Source: Patescibacteria group bacterium
GTDB lineage: Bacteria > Patescibacteriota > Patescibacteriia > Veblenbacterales > UBA10138
Direction: 5' to 3'
Assembly: GCA_003512705.1 (NCBI GenBank)
Contig: DOPF01000010.1
Span: forward strand, 893-11,762
DNA length: 10,870 nt
A program made the position numbers and the translations under genes. The notes under the pieces were generated by a model. It was not told where the DNA came from and did not search any database. It worked only from the letters and a program-made list of their open reading frames with translations. Position 1 is the stretch's first letter; every line of letters begins with the position of its first letter. This document shows positions 1 through 6,187 of the stretch, piece by piece.

Positions 1-1
1 G

Positions 2-364
2 CAATCCCAACCCGCTCCAACTCCAACACCCGAACCAGCGCCTGATGCTGGCCAAGTAGCCGGCGATACCTCGTCGGCGACGGGCGATGCTACTACCGAT
101 ACATCTACCACCTCCACCACCGATACTAATACTGATGCGACAGCAACCGATTCAACTACTGACCCCACAACCAGTACCGCTGATCCTGCGCCCGATTCAA
201 CCACCACCGAACCAGCGTCCACGACCGAGCCGGTAGCCGAACCTACACCAACAGAAGTGGTAGTTGAGCCAGCGCCGACCGCTACCACCACTGCGCCAGT
301 GGCCGCGGCGCCCGACACCTCTAGTACCGATACCACAGTATCGGCCAGCACAGTTACAGAGTAA
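2..364 (+). CDS. C-terminal part of a Thr/Pro/Ala/Asp-rich low-complexity protein (5' end outside window)
   Basis: An open frame runs from the left window edge (codons start at base 2) to a TAA at 362-364, giving 120 visible residues. It has no start codon in the window, so it is the tail of a longer gene. About 30% of residues are Thr, and nearly all the rest are Ala, Pro, Asp, Ser, Glu and Val, in short repeats such as TEPA, TTDT and EPTPTE. I see no Lys, Arg or His, and no Leu, Ile, Met, Cys or aromatic residue, so the tail is strongly acidic and should be unfolded. Tails of this kind are typical of surface or secreted proteins, as flexible stalks or O-glycosylated linkers. There is no LPXTG-like sorting signal and no C-terminal membrane segment, so any anchor must lie upstream. 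The strict amino-acid bias in this single frame argues for real coding. Its function cannot be named from this part. Confidence 0.75.
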   Translation, partial: QSQPAPTPTPEPAPDAGQVAGDTSSATGDATTDTSTTSTTDTNTDATATDSTTDPTTSTADPAPDSTTTEPASTTEPVAEPTPTEVVVEPAPTATTTAPVAAAPDTSSTDTTVSASTVTE

Positions 365-375
365 ATATTGCCGTA

Positions 376-391
376 ACAGTGTAAACACTGT
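376..391 (+). other. Short inverted repeat after the left-hand gene
   Basis: The 7-base arms ACAGTGT and ACACTGT are separated by AA, 12 bases after the stop of the Thr-rich gene. The motif GTAACAG occurs on both sides (373-379 and 393-399). No T-run follows, so it is a poor intrinsic terminator. It may be a weak 3' hairpin or chance. Confidence 0.3.
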
Positions 392-423
392 AGTAACAGA
401 ATAAATTTTACCCAAACTCGTCC

Positions 424-459
424 TATATCACATTCAGACGGCCGTCTGAATGTGATATA
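424..459. repeat. Perfect 36-bp palindrome (site 1), between convergent gene ends
   Basis: The 36 bases are perfectly self-complementary about the 441/442 axis, with core GACGGCCGTC and AT-rich outer arms. The half-site matches that of the palindrome at 1069-1102 except at two positions per arm. It lies 59 bases after the left gene's stop and 28 bases after the stop of the minus-strand PaaX-like gene, so it could act as a two-way terminator. However, no T-run follows on either strand, and the related copy sits in a promoter, so a protein-binding site is the better reading. A weak promoter-like pair, TTCAGA at 433-438 and TATATT at 456-461 (17-bp spacer), points rightward, antisense to the PaaX-like gene. 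Confidence 0.9.
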
Positions 460-487
460 TTATATTTAATTATTTCTAGAACGTAGG

Positions 488-1036
488 TTAGGAAAGTTTA
501 AACAATATTTTAAATTCTCTTTCGTCATCAATACAGTCGGCTGTAACTGTTCGCGTAAATTGTCTAAGTTCAGCAAACGCAACAGCGCGCAAGATTGTTG
601 GCAATATATTATAGGGAGTAATCCAAACACTTTGTTGATATTTACGAAAACCGTTTCGAAACAGGAAATTTCTTAAAAAAGCTCGCTCGCGGCGATTACT
701 TTCTGGAATATCAAAGCATAACAAACGCCACTTGCCATCCCACTTACCATGGGGCAAGTTAATTTTTTCAGTAAGTAATTTGTGGGCAACTTCTTTTCCT
801 TTTTTGGTAAGCTCAATATACTTTTCGTGTTTTTTGAATTTGGTGGCAATTAATCCTTTTTGGCTAAGGCGATGAATGCTCAGATAACTATGCCTTCGAA
901 TTAAGCTATTAAAACTAATTTCTCGGTAGGCATCTTGGTGTATTTGTTTGAGATCACCAATAAATTCCACGGTATTTTGGAGAAGTTGCATGAGTAATTG
1001 GCCAGACTTTGATCTAGAGGTAATTCTGTTGGGCAT
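488..1036 (-). CDS. PaaX/Cas2-like winged-helix transcriptional regulator
   Basis: A 182-residue protein, probably a DNA-binding repressor. Residues about 12-90 look like a winged helix-turn-helix, with a helix-rich start and then a wing-like run EKYIELTKKG. Residues about 96-180 form a Cas2-like ferredoxin fold: the motif GKWDGKWRLLCFDIPES (Asp109 at the end of the first strand) and the later QSVWITPY are the signature of PaaX-type proteins with a central Cas2-like domain. In this family the fold serves dimerisation and regulation rather than CRISPR adaptation, and no Cas1 or CRISPR array is visible here. The ATG at 1036 is preceded by no clear Shine-Dalgarno, but it follows a strong promoter by about 23 bases. 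The gene is visibly richer in A+T than rpoBC, which may reflect transfer. It is bracketed by two related perfect palindromes, the natural candidates for its own operators. It lies divergent from the MurE-like gene. The effector is unknown. Confidence 0.8.
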   Translation of the reverse strand: MPNRITSRSKSGQLLMQLLQNTVEFIGDLKQIHQDAYREISFNSLIRRHSYLSIHRLSQKGLIATKFKKHEKYIELTKKGKEVAHKLLTEKINLPHGKWDGKWRLLCFDIPESNRRERAFLRNFLFRNGFRKYQQSVWITPYNILPTILRAVAFAELRQFTRTVTADCIDDEREFKILFKLS

Positions 1037-1065
1037 AAATTTATAATTTTAATTATCTTTAAATC

Positions 1066-1094
1066 ATTATATCATATTGAGACGGCCGTCTCAA
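1066..1094 (-). promoter_or_regulatory. Sigma-70-type promoter of the PaaX-like gene, overlapping palindrome site 2
   Basis: On the minus strand, TTGAGA (1094-1089) and TATAAT (1071-1066) are separated by exactly 17 bp, matching five of six and six of six consensus bases. Transcription would start near 1059, leaving about 23 bases before the ATG at 1036. The -35 and the whole spacer lie inside the palindrome at 1069-1102, so a protein bound there would block RNA polymerase. This is the expected arrangement for autorepression. Confidence 0.7.
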
Positions 1095-1102
1095 TATGAT
1101 AT
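1069..1102. repeat. Perfect 34-bp palindrome (site 2), probable operator in the divergent promoter region
   Basis: Perfectly self-complementary about the 1085/1086 axis, with core GACGGCCGTC. Relative to site 1 (424-459), each half-site differs at two positions: C431/G452 there is T1075/A1096 here, and C435/G448 there is G1079/C1092 here. Both changes are matched in the opposite arm, so symmetry has been kept although the sequence drifted. This points to a symmetric DNA-binding dimer or a conserved hairpin. By symmetry a weaker rightward promoter-like pair exists: TTGAGA at 1077-1082 and TATTAA at 1100-1105, toward the MurE-like gene. Confidence 0.9.
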
Positions 1103-1135
1103 TAATTTATCTATATGGTGATGTGTCCGCCTGTT

Positions 1136-1159
1136 ATATGGGGTAACTTGACCCTATAT
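1136..1159. promoter_or_regulatory. Imperfect inverted repeat upstream of the MurE-like gene
   Basis: Arms ATATGGGGT (1136-1144) and ACCCTATAT (1151-1159) pair over nine positions with one G-T wobble, around a six-base centre. It lies just upstream of the extended -10 at 1165-1173, where a regulator could bind. It is unrelated in sequence to the two long palindromes. If transcription instead started farther upstream, it would be a leader hairpin. Confidence 0.4.
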
Positions 1160-1164
1160 TCTTA

Positions 1165-1173
1165 TGCTATAGT
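1165..1173 (+). promoter_or_regulatory. Extended -10 promoter of the MurE-like gene, implying a nearly leaderless mRNA
   Basis: TGCTATAGT contains an extended -10 (TG, one base, then TATAGT, five of six consensus). A TTGACC at 1148-1153 is only 14 bp upstream, too close for a normal -35. The expected start of transcription is about 1180-1183, at or next to the ATG at 1183. That ATG has no Shine-Dalgarno, which fits a leaderless message. Confidence 0.45.
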
Positions 1174-1182
1174 GTTAATACT

Positions 1183-2520
1183 ATGGCAGATTTAGGCATA
1201 AAATCAGCAATTAAATCCATTTTGCCTAAAGGGGCGTTATCTGCCTATCATTACTCTTTGGCTTTACTAGCTAATGCCATTTACGGATTCCCGTCGCGAC
1301 GCTTGATAGTGGTCGGGGTTACTGGCACTCAAGGAAAAACTACTACCGCCCATATGATTAGCCATCTGCTAAATGAGTTAGGGCAACCATGCGGATTAAT
1401 TTCTACCGCCCTAATAAAAATTGGTAAGCGCGAGTGGTTGAATGATTTAAAAATGACCATGCCTGGGCGATTTAAATTACAGTCATATTTAAGAAAAATG
1501 ATTGGTGTCGGTTGTAAGTTTGCTGTTATCGAAACTTCGTCCGAGGGCATAGCCCAGTGGCGGCATATTGGTATTAGCTATGACGCGGCGGTGTTTACCA
1601 ATTTGAGTCCAGAGCATATTGAAGCCCATGGTAGTTATGATAATTATCGGAACGCTAAACTTAAACTTTGGAAAAAAATAATGGCGGGAAATCCCAAGGT
1701 GATTGGTGGTAAAACCGTGTCGCGACTAAGTGTGATAAATGCGGATGATAAAGAAGCTGATTTATTTTTACGTCTGCCGGCGGATAAAAAAATTGCTTTT
1801 AGTGTGCACGGTCAAAAAAATTCCGCCGCTGAGGTAAATTTGCTGGCGGAAAAAGTCTCGGCTGATGCTTTTAAATCCGCCTTTTTAATTAATGGTGTTG
1901 AGTTTAATTTATCCGTGGGCGGTGAATTTAATGTTTATAATGCCTTGGCCGCTGTTAGCGTATTAACCGGTTGGGGTTTTAACTTAAAGTTAATAGCTAA
2001 GGTCGCAAGTAGTTTTACAGGCACACCCGGGCGCTTAGAATTTATTAAGGCCGGTCAAAATTTTTCGGCGGTGGTAGACTATGCGCATACGCCGGAATCG
2101 CTCGAGGCGGTGTACCGCGCCATCAGCTCACAAAAAAATAATAAAAAAATTATTGCCGTTTTAGGATCATGCGGCGGCGGCCGCGACCAGGCCAAGCGAC
2201 CCGTCTTAGGAAAATTAGCTGGCCAATTTGCCGGTGAAGTAATTGTTACCAATGAAGATCCTTATGATGAGGACCCGCTATCTATTATGAAAGCAGTCGC
2301 CGAGGGGGCCGCATCGGCGGGCAAGGTTATGGCCAAAAATTTATTTATTATTGAGGACCGGCGCCAAGCGATTGCGCGGGCGGCCAAGCAGGCGCAGGCC
2401 AATGATCTGGTAATTATTACTGGCAAGGGTTGCGAGCAATGGCTTATGACATCTAAGGGAAAAATTCCTTGGGACGATAGGCGTGTAGTGGAGGAAGAAA
2501 TTAGGAAAATTTTGCATTAA
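1183..2520 (+). CDS. MurE-like Mur ligase (UDP-MurNAc-tripeptide synthetase family), short N-terminus
   Basis: A 445-residue ATP-dependent Mur ligase, expected to add the third amino acid of the peptidoglycan stem peptide in the cytoplasm. Visible motifs: P-loop GTQGKTT (48-54), ETSSEG (117-122), LSPEHIEAHG (141-150), the AKLKLW segment whose Lys159 should be the carbamylated lysine, EFNVYNALAA (248-257), GRLE (283-286), VDYAHTPESLE (298-308), GSCGGGRD (328-335) and ITGKGCEQW (412-420). The P-loop lies near residue 50, whereas typical MurE has it near 110, so the N-terminal domain that holds the UDP-sugar is mostly missing and only a short helix remains. The substrate loop reads TNEDPYDEDP (356-365) where diaminopimelate enzymes have DNPR, so the added amino acid is probably not meso-diaminopimelate. 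The start is the ATG just after the promoter; no ribosome-binding site is seen. A MurE-related ligase acting on another amino-acid polymer is possible. Confidence 0.85.
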   Translation: MADLGIKSAIKSILPKGALSAYHYSLALLANAIYGFPSRRLIVVGVTGTQGKTTTAHMISHLLNELGQPCGLISTALIKIGKREWLNDLKMTMPGRFKLQSYLRKMIGVGCKFAVIETSSEGIAQWRHIGISYDAAVFTNLSPEHIEAHGSYDNYRNAKLKLWKKIMAGNPKVIGGKTVSRLSVINADDKEADLFLRLPADKKIAFSVHGQKNSAAEVNLLAEKVSADAFKSAFLINGVEFNLSVGGEFNVYNALAAVSVLTGWGFNLKLIAKVASSFTGTPGRLEFIKAGQNFSAVVDYAHTPESLEAVYRAISSQKNNKKIIAVLGSCGGGRDQAKRPVLGKLAGQFAGEVIVTNEDPYDEDPLSIMKAVAEGAASAGKVMAKNLFIIEDRRQAIARAAKQAQANDLVIITGKGCEQWLMTSKGKIPWDDRRVVEEEIRKILH

Positions 2521-2527
2521 TAATAGT

Positions 2528-2536
2528 TGTGGATAA
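2528..2536 (-). promoter_or_regulatory. Exact match to the DnaA-box consensus (TTATCCACA)
   Basis: TGTGGATAA on the + strand is TTATCCACA on the minus strand, the E. coli-type DnaA box. Three looser sites on the + strand follow in the same gap, TTATCCTAG (2657-2665), TTATCACCT (2668-2676) and TTATCCTCG (2682-2690), each seven of nine to the degenerate consensus. They flank the rpoBC promoter. One perfect nine-mer can occur by chance, and no dnaA or dnaN gene is nearby. Confidence 0.3.
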
Positions 2537-2578
2537 CTTTTGGGAATTTAGCCTGTCATTAGCTGTTTTTAATTAAAC

Positions 2579-2607
2579 TTGACAAGTTATTAGATAGTTG
2601 TTACACT
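2579..2607 (+). promoter_or_regulatory. Main promoter of the rpoB-rpoC operon
   Basis: A perfect -35, TTGACA (2579-2584), is followed after 17 bp by TACACT (2602-2607, four of six). Transcription should start near 2614, giving a leader of about 180 bases before the rpoB GTG. That is long for this compact genome and leaves room for leader-based control. No other comparable promoter is seen between the MurE-like gene and rpoB. Confidence 0.65.
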
Positions 2608-2700
2608 GCGAACTACGATTGTGCATAATTTTTTGCTTTCACTACTCAGGCAAAATTTATCCTAGATTTATCACCTAAGCCTTATCCTCGTGGGCATTTT

Positions 2701-2727
2701 TTAATGGTGGCAACCCCCAGCCATTAA
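2701..2727 (+). other. Leader hairpin in the rpoB 5' region overlapping a 7-codon mini-frame
   Basis: Arms TTAATGG (2701-2707) and CCATTAA (2721-2727) are perfect complements around a 13-base loop. The same bases encode a short frame, ATG at 2704 to TAA at 2725-2727, reading MVATPSH. An 11-base direct repeat, GGGCATTTTTT, lies just before this ATG (2692-2702) and again just before the rpoB GTG (2785-2795). A leader peptide is possible, but seven codons can arise by chance. Confidence 0.35.
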
Positions 2728-2740
2728 TTTATTAAACAAC

Positions 2741-2786
2741 TCTTTTCTCCTAAAAAATCTTGCCGTAAGTTTTTAAGGAGAAGGGG
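2741..2786 (+). promoter_or_regulatory. Hairpin that would sequester the rpoB ribosome-binding site
   Basis: TTCTCCT plus A-run (2745-2756) pairs with T-run plus AAGGAGAA (2770-2782), leaving one unpaired base (A2775). U-G and C-G pairs extend the stem outward to 2741 and 2786. The right arm contains the Shine-Dalgarno AAGGAG (2775-2780) and runs into the G-rich AAGGGGG (2781-2787), eight bases before the GTG start. When folded, the ribosome-binding site is hidden, so rpoB translation would depend on opening this helix by a protein, a competing fold or temperature. No known riboswitch class is recognised. Confidence 0.55.
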
Positions 2787-2795
2787 GCATTTTTT

Positions 2796-5700
2796 GTGTC
2801 TAGCAATTTAACTACCACTTTTCGCCAACGAAAATTATTCACCCAAGTGAGCGACGCTTTGCCGCTGCCGGATTTGATTGCCGTACAAAAGGATTCCTAC
2901 CAGTGGTTTTTTAGCGAAGGATTAAAAGAATTATTTGAAGAAATATCCCCGATCAAAGATTTTATTGGTCGTGATTTAGAATTGTATTTTTTGGATTATT
3001 ATTTAGACGAACCGAAATTTGATGAAGTTTCAGCTCGGGCTAAAAATATTACTTACGAAGCGGCTTTACGCGTTAAAACTCGTTTGGTCAACAAGCGAAC
3101 TGGAGAAATAAAAGAGCAAGAGGTATACTTGGGCGATTTTCCCATTATGACCACCCGTGGTACTTTTGTTATCAACGGGATTGAGCGGGTGGTGGTATCA
3201 CAGCTGATTCGATCGGCCGGTGTATTTTTTACGTCGGAATTGGCGCGCGGTCGTCGTTACTACGGCGCTAAAATTATTCCCAACCGCGGCGCCTGGTTAG
3301 AATTTGAAACCGACGGCAATAATGTTTTGTGGGTTAAGATTGATCGGAAAAGAAAAGTGGCCGTAACTGCTTTACTAAGGTCCTTTGGCTACGACAGCGA
3401 TGAAACCATTAAAGAGTTGTTTAAAGATGTAGATACGAATGCCGACAATAAACACATCGCCGCCACTTTGGCTAAGGATATTTCCCATAATGAAGGCGAG
3501 GGCTTAAAAGAAGTTTATAAGCGTATTCGGCCGGGTGACTTGGCCACCGTGGAAAACGCCCGCCAGCTGATTCACAACATGTTTTTTAACTTTGCTCGCT
3601 ATGACTTTGGCCGAGTGGGTCGTTATAAGTTAAACAAACGGTTTGCGCTGGACCTGCCGATTAATAAGGAAACTAGAATTTTGCGTCCCGAGGATTTGGT
3701 ATTGATTATTAAAGAGATAATTAATCTTAATAATAATCAAACCGAGCCCGATGACATAGATCATTTAGGCAACCGGCGCGTCCGCGCGGTGGGTGAGTTG
3801 GTGCAAAATAAATTCCGCGTTGGCTTGGCGCGTTTAGAGCGCATTATAAAAGATCGCATGTCCACGCTGGATATTACTACGTTAACACCCAACCAATTAA
3901 TTAATGCGCGGCCGATAATTGGCGCTATCAAAGAGTTTTTTATGTCGTCGCAGTTATCGCAATTCATGGATCAAACCAACCCCTTATCGGAATTGGAACA
4001 CAAGCGTCGTCTGTCGGCCATGGGTCCGGGTGGTTTGTCACGCGAGCGAGCCGGTTTTGATGTTCGTGATGTGCATCGCACCCATTATGGCCGCATTTGT
4101 CCGATTGCCACGCCCGAAGGTCCCAACATTGGTTTGGTGGGGCATTTGGCTTCCTACGCTCGGGTTAATAGCTATGGTTTTATTGAAACTCCGTTTAGAA
4201 AAGTTATTCATGATTTACCCAACGATCCTAAAGTGCTGGTAGGTGAAACCTTACGCGAAGATTGTTTAGATAGCCAAAATCAAGTAGTCGTGACCGCCGG
4301 TACTAAAATTATCGCCGAGGTGGCTAATAAGTTAAAAGCGCTGCCGTTAACTCAAGTACCGGTGAAGCCGCGGGTAACTGATGAGATTGTGTGGTTAGAT
4401 GCGTTTGAAGAAGAGCGCCACGTAACCACGGCCGCTACCACCGCCGTTGATGGCGACGGATATTTTTTAACCGATCGGGCTGAAGTTAGAGAGTGGGGCG
4501 AGCCAACTTATGACTTCGTTTGGAAAATAGACTACTTTGACGTATCGCCTAAGCAAATCGTTTCTATTACCACCTCGTTAATTCCGTTTGTGGAACACGA
4601 CGACGCGGTGCGGGCTTTGATGGGCACCAACATGCAACGTCAGGCGGTGCCGTGTTTAATTCCCGAGGCGCCGATAGTCGGCACGGGCGTGGAGCGCAAA
4701 GCGGCCCACGATTCCGGACAGGTGATAATTTCGGATATCGATGGCGAGGTGGCCGAAGTTCAGGCTGATAAAATAGTCATTAAAGGTAAAAATGACGTTT
4801 CCACTTTTAATTTAGGTAAATTCGTTCGTTCCAACGCTTCTACCTGCATGAATCAGCGGCCGATTGTGAGTAAGGGCGATAAAGTTAAAGTGGGCGATGC
4901 GATTGCCGACGGGGCGGCGACTGATTTAGGCGAACTAGCTTTGGGACAAAATGTGTTGGTGGCTTATATTCCATGGGAAGGCGGCAATTATGAAGACGCG
5001 GTATTAATTTCTGACCAGTTGGTGAAGGGTGATAAGTACAGTTCCATTCATATTGAAAATTATTCTATTGATGTGCGTGATACCAAGTTAGGGCCGGAAG
5101 TCGTGACGCGTGATATTCCTAATGTCGGTGAAGAAAAATTAAAGTATTTAGATAATGAAGGGGTAGTAATGATTGGGGCCGAGGTTTCATCGGGCGATAT
5201 CTTAGTTGGTAAAATTACTCCCAAAGGCGAAACCGAATTATCCGCCGAAGAAAAATTACTGCGGGCGATTTTCGGAGAAAAGGCCAAAGACGTGCGCGAC
5301 TCATCGCTTTATCTTGAACACGGCGAGCATGGCAAGGTGGTTGATATAAAAGTTTTCTCACGAGCCAGCGGCGATCGTCTGCCGTCGGGTGTTATAAAAA
5401 CCATTCAAGTGGCGGTAGCGCAATGGCGCAAAATTCAGGTGGGCGATAAAATGGCCGGCCGGCACGGCAATAAAGGTGTGGTCTCAAAAATTGTTCCGGC
5501 CGAAGATATGCCCTTTATGGCCGATGGCACACCGGTTGATGTGATGCTTAACCCTTTGGGCGTGGCGTCGCGTATGAATTTAGGACAAATTTTGGAAACG
5601 CATTTAGGTTTAGCTGCTCAGGCGTTAAATTATTATGTGGCTACTCCGCCGTTAGATGGCGTGCCCGAGCAAGCTATTAAAGCGGAGTTAAAACGCGCCG

Positions 5701-6182
5701 GACTGCCCGAAGACGGTAAAGTGGTGCTTTACAATGGTCGCACCGGCGACCCGTTTGATCATAAAGTCACGGTGGGTTGGTCGTACCTGTTAAAACTAAA
5801 TCATATGGTGGAAGATAAAATTCACCAGCGATCTATTGGCCCTTATTCTTTAGTGACGCAACAACCCTTGGGCGGTAAGGCGCAATTTGGCGGACAAAGG
5901 TTTGGTGAAATGGAAGTGTGGGCGCTGGAAGCTTATGGCGCCGCGCATACCTTGCAGGAAATTTTAACCATCAAGTCCGATGACGTGCCCGGCCGTTCCA
6001 AAGCCTACGAATCTATTATTAAAGGAGAGCCGATTAGAAAGCTCAATGTACCAGAATCATTTAATGTTCTAGTGCGGGAGTTGAAAGGTTTGGGTTTGGA
6101 AGTGGAACTTTTAAAAGACGGTAAACCCCTAGCCCCTAAACCTAGGACAGCGGAGACGGCGGGTAAGGAAGCCGCCAGTTAA
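2796..6182 (+). CDS. rpoB: DNA-directed RNA polymerase subunit beta
   Basis: A full-length 1,128-residue beta subunit, which with beta' forms the catalytic centre of RNA polymerase. The N-terminal [20 protein letters not shown], lobe/protrusion, fork and C-terminal clamp regions are all present. The rifampicin region runs from about 386 ([15 protein letters not shown]) through [18 protein letters not shown] is at 439-444. The active-site lysines are Lys885 and Lys893 in [13 protein letters not shown]. coli beta has 1,342 residues; the difference is the absence of its lineage-specific inserts. A short Lys/Pro/Ala-rich tail follows the conserved [17 protein letters not shown] end. GTG is chosen as start because it follows the G-rich Shine-Dalgarno by eight bases and gives the expected N-terminus. 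rpoC begins five bases after the stop. Bases 3053-3131 (residues about 86-112) recur exactly, inverted, at 10304-10382. Confidence 0.98.
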   Translation: MSSNLTTTFRQRKLFTQVSDALPLPDLIAVQKDSYQWFFSEGLKELFEEISPIKDFIGRDLELYFLDYYLDEPKFDEVSARAKNITYEAALRVKTRLVNKRTGEIKEQEVYLGDFPIMTTRGTFVINGIERVVVSQLIRSAGVFFTSELARGRRYYGAKIIPNRGAWLEFETDGNNVLWVKIDRKRKVAVTALLRSFGYDSDETIKELFKDVDTNADNKHIAATLAKDISHNEGEGLKEVYKRIRPGDLATVENARQLIHNMFFNFARYDFGRVGRYKLNKRFALDLPINKETRILRPEDLVLIIKEIINLNNNQTEPDDIDHLGNRRVRAVGELVQNKFRVGLARLERIIKDRMSTLDITTLTPNQLINARPIIGAIKEFFMSSQLSQFMDQTNPLSELEHKRRLSAMGPGGLSRERAGFDVRDVHRTHYGRICPIATPEGPNIGLVGHLASYARVNSYGFIETPFRKVIHDLPNDPKVLVGETLREDCLDSQNQVVVTAGTKIIAEVANKLKALPLTQVPVKPRVTDEIVWLDAFEEERHVTTAATTAVDGDGYFLTDRAEVREWGEPTYDFVWKIDYFDVSPKQIVSITTSLIPFVEHDDAVRALMGTNMQRQAVPCLIPEAPIVGTGVERKAAHDSGQVIISDIDGEVAEVQADKIVIKGKNDVSTFNLGKFVRSNASTCMNQRPIVSKGDKVKVGDAIADGAATDLGELALGQNVLVAYIPWEGGNYEDAVLISDQLVKGDKYSSIHIENYSIDVRDTKLGPEVVTRDIPNVGEEKLKYLDNEGVVMIGAEVSSGDILVGKITPKGETELSAEEKLLRAIFGEKAKDVRDSSLYLEHGEHGKVVDIKVFSRASGDRLPSGVIKTIQVAVAQWRKIQVGDKMAGRHGNKGVVSKIVPAEDMPFMADGTPVDVMLNPLGVASRMNLGQILETHLGLAAQALNYYVATPPLDGVPEQAIKAELKRAGLPEDGKVVLYNGRTGDPFDHKVTVGWSYLLKLNHMVEDKIHQRSIGPYSLVTQQPLGGKAQFGGQRFGEMEVWALEAYGAAHTLQEILTIKSDDVPGRSKAYESIIKGEPIRKLNVPESFNVLVRELKGLGLEVELLKDGKPLAPKPRTAETAGKEAAS
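3053..3131 (+). repeat. 79-bp segment of rpoB with a perfect inverted copy downstream of rpoC
   Basis: Every base from TTACGAAGCG through GGTATACTTG is matched by the reverse complement of 10304-10382. It encodes part of the conserved beta lobe/protrusion region, from TYEAALRV to EQEVYL, so this is the source and the downstream one the copy. The two lie 7,172 bp apart. Confidence 0.95.
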
Positions 6183-6187
6183 TTACT

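Noticed and set aside
197..415. 72-codon minus-strand frame opposite the Thr-rich gene.
   Set aside because: Its Gly/Arg/Trp-rich sequence is the expected mirror of ACC/GCC-rich codons in the real + strand frame.
433..450. TTCAGACGGCCGTCTGAA contains the Neisseria DNA-uptake decamer GCCGTCTGAA on both strands.
   Set aside because: The related palindrome at 1069-1102 reads TTGAGACGG, which is not an uptake sequence, and nothing else suggests Neisseria. The match follows from the GACGGCCGTC core and is probably coincidence.
488..1036. Annotation of the minus-strand gene as the CRISPR adaptation nuclease Cas2.
   Set aside because: The protein has an extra N-terminal winged helix and the PaaX-type arrangement, and no Cas1, other cas gene or repeat-spacer array is present in the window.
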